Of a stretch of 16,662 nt of DNA, positions 15,678 through 16,662 are shown piece after piece. Each line of letters opens with the position of its first letter. Within the stretch, counting starts at the first letter, position 1. The position numbers and the translations under genes are program-made. The notes under the pieces are model-generated. The model ran no database searches. It worked only from the letters and a program-made list of their open reading frames with translations, and was not told where the DNA came from. The DNA is from Ruminococcaceae bacterium UBA1417. Lineage in GTDB: Bacteria; Bacillota; Clostridia; Oscillospirales; Acutalibacteraceae. The stretch is taken from the NCBI GenBank assembly GCA_002305575.1, contig DBPP01000010.1:1-16662 (forward strand), in the 5' to 3' direction.

Positions 15678-16313
15678 TCAGCCTTTTTGCACCGGATTTT
15701 TGCAGAATGCCCGCATACAGCAGCTTTCGCATTTCGGGTTTCTGGCGGAGCAGACGGCGCGGCCATGCAGCACAGTGCGGTGGCAGAAGTCGTTGCTTTC
15801 CTCGGGCGGTAAAACGGCGCGCAGGTCTTTTTCCACCTTGAGTGGAACGGTACTTTCGGTGAGACCCAAACGGTTGGCAATGCGGATGCAGTGCGTGTCC
15901 GTCACAACGGCGGGCTTCTTGTAAATATCGCCGACGACGAGGTTGGCCGTTTTTCGGCCGACACCCGGGAGTTTGGTCAGCTCTTCTACCGTGTCCGGGA
16001 TCACGCCGCCGTATACATCGCGCAGGACATGGCACATATTGAAGATGTCTTTGGCCTTGGTTTTATACAGGCCGCAGGAGCGAATCAGTTCCGCAATTTC
16101 CGCTTCGCTCCCGTCGCAGAACGCATCGAGCGTTGGAAACCGCGCGAATAGCGCCGGCGTTACAAGGTTGACTCTGGCATCCGTGCACTGCGCCGACAGG
16201 CGGGTGGCGATCAGAAGCTGCAGGGGATCGGTATAGACCAGTGAACAGATGGCGTCCGGGTATTCCTGTTTCAGCGCCTCCACGGCGAGCAGGGCGCGCT
16301 GTTTTTTCGTCAT
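15678..16313 (-). CDS. nth: Endonuclease III (DNA glycosylase/AP lyase)
   Basis: A 211-residue base-excision repair enzyme that removes oxidised pyrimidines and nicks abasic sites. The helix-hairpin-helix is KLPGVGRKTANLVVG with catalytic lysine K121, and the catalytic aspartate is D139 in VVTDTHCIR. The iron-sulfur cluster ligands C188, C195, C198 and C204 have the canonical C-x6-C-x2-C-x5-C spacing. Length matches the family (about 210). The ATG at 16313 has GGAGG 7 nt upstream; a start at 16340 would lie ahead of this ribosome site. It is the first gene of the minus-strand cluster and shares an upstream region with a divergent TraX-family gene. Confidence 0.96.
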   Translation of the reverse strand: MTKKQRALLAVEALKQEYPDAICSLVYTDPLQLLIATRLSAQCTDARVNLVTPALFARFPTLDAFCDGSEAEIAELIRSCGLYKTKAKDIFNMCHVLRDVYGGVIPDTVEELTKLPGVGRKTANLVVGDIYKKPAVVTDTHCIRIANRLGLTESTVPLKVEKDLRAVLPPEESNDFCHRTVLHGRAVCSARNPKCESCCMRAFCKNPVQKG

Positions 16314-16355
16314 GGTGCATCCTCCAGTTAAATTTCTCACAGATTTATAAATTTT

Positions 16356-16384
16356 ATTTTACACCTTTTGTGTTCGATTGACAA
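16356..16384 (-). promoter_or_regulatory. nth: Sigma-A promoter for nth
   Basis: On the minus strand, -35 TTGTCA (16379-16384) and -10 TAAAAT (16356-16361) are 17 nt apart, giving a leader of about 35 nt before the nth start. The -35 box overlaps that of the divergent promoter at 16378-16406. Confidence 0.6.
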
Positions 16385-16406
16385 TACCTCAAAACGGTGC
16401 TACATT
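16378..16406 (+). promoter_or_regulatory. Sigma-A promoter for the TraX-family gene
   Basis: A perfect -35 TTGACA (16378-16383) lies 17 nt from a -10 TACATT (16401-16406; 4 of 6 consensus bases). The predicted start at about 16413 gives a short leader with the GGAGGG ribosome site. Confidence 0.6.
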
Positions 16407-16436
16407 TAGATTTATCAAACGGCTGGAGGGACAGAA

Positions 16437-16662
16437 ATGTCTGCTTTTACTCTCAAAATGATCGCGCTTGTGACCATGGTGATCGACCATGTCGGGGCGG
16501 TTTTCTTTCCGGAACTGCTGTGGTTGCGGTACATCGGGCGGCTTTCGATGCCGATTTACGCGTTCCTTTTGGTGCAGGGATACAGCAAAACGAGGAGCTT
16601 CGGTCGCTATGCGTTGCGCATCGGCTTGTTTGCTCTGGTATCCGAGGTGCCATATGACCTTT
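16437..16662 (+). CDS. TraX-family membrane protein (C-terminus outside window)
   Basis: The first 75 codons of a protein starting MSAFTLKMIALVTMVIDHVG. The hydrophobic N-terminus with the VIDHVGAVFFPE motif, followed by RYIGRLSMPIYAFLLVQGYSKT and LFALVSEVPYD, is the characteristic opening of the TraX family, multi-spanning membrane proteins. The family name comes from F-pilin acetylation by plasmid TraX, but chromosomal Firmicute members have no established role and conjugation should not be assumed. TGGAGGG lies 6 nt before the ATG. It is divergent from nth. Confidence 0.85.
   Translation, partial: MSAFTLKMIALVTMVIDHVGAVFFPELLWLRYIGRLSMPIYAFLLVQGYSKTRSFGRYALRIGLFALVSEVPYDL

Noticed and set aside
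16437..16662. Reading the TraX-family gene as evidence for a conjugative element.
   Set aside because: Chromosomal TraX-family genes are common in Firmicutes and no relaxase, integrase, T4SS gene or attachment site is seen nearby.

Overview
The window looks like chromosomal DNA of a Gram-positive, low-to-mid-GC Firmicute, most likely a gut-type clostridium (Oscillospirales/Ruminococcaceae-like). Support for this: strong GGAGG-type ribosome binding sites, sigma-A promoters with 17-nt spacers, a YesM/YesN-type two-component pair next to LplB/YtcP/YtcQ-type ABC transporter genes without their own ATPase, a clostridial viroplasmin-domain RNase H, and a TraX-family gene. The taxonomic call is inference from gene content. 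I saw no phage, insertion sequence, CRISPR, tRNA or rRNA.

Layout. (1) Positions 1-1284: a secreted SH3-domain protein (minus strand, cut by the window edge) and a divergent RNase H gene, each with a recognisable promoter; the RNase H gene ends at a strong bidirectional hairpin. (2) Positions 1318-11602: a divergent nutrient-uptake locus. The minus arm runs from about 6340 leftwards: a YesN-type response regulator (receiver + AraC output, split by a one-base frameshift at an A6 run), a YesM-type sensor kinase, then an FAD-dependent oxidoreductase. The plus arm runs rightwards from about 6600: two ABC permeases, a solute-binding lipoprotein, and a second FAD-dependent oxidoreductase homologous to the first. 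A 450-bp AT-rich control region (6208-6657) separates the arms. (3) Positions 11785-16313 on the minus strand: a probable housekeeping operon in the order endonuclease III (nth), adenine deaminase (ade), MalY/PatB-type C-S lyase/aminotransferase, and a ZIP metal transporter. (4) Positions 16437-16662: the start of a TraX-family membrane protein, divergent from nth, with the two promoters overlapping at their -35 boxes.

How it may work. The kinase and regulator probably sense an extracellular ligand and switch on the adjacent importer. The importer needs a shared ATPase encoded elsewhere (MsmX-type). Each arm ends in a paralogous flavoprotein oxidoreductase and the locus has no glycoside hydrolase, so the imported compound may be processed by oxidation rather than hydrolysis. 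The substrate cannot be told from the sequence. The frameshift in the regulator is the main caveat on whether the system is functional in this strain.
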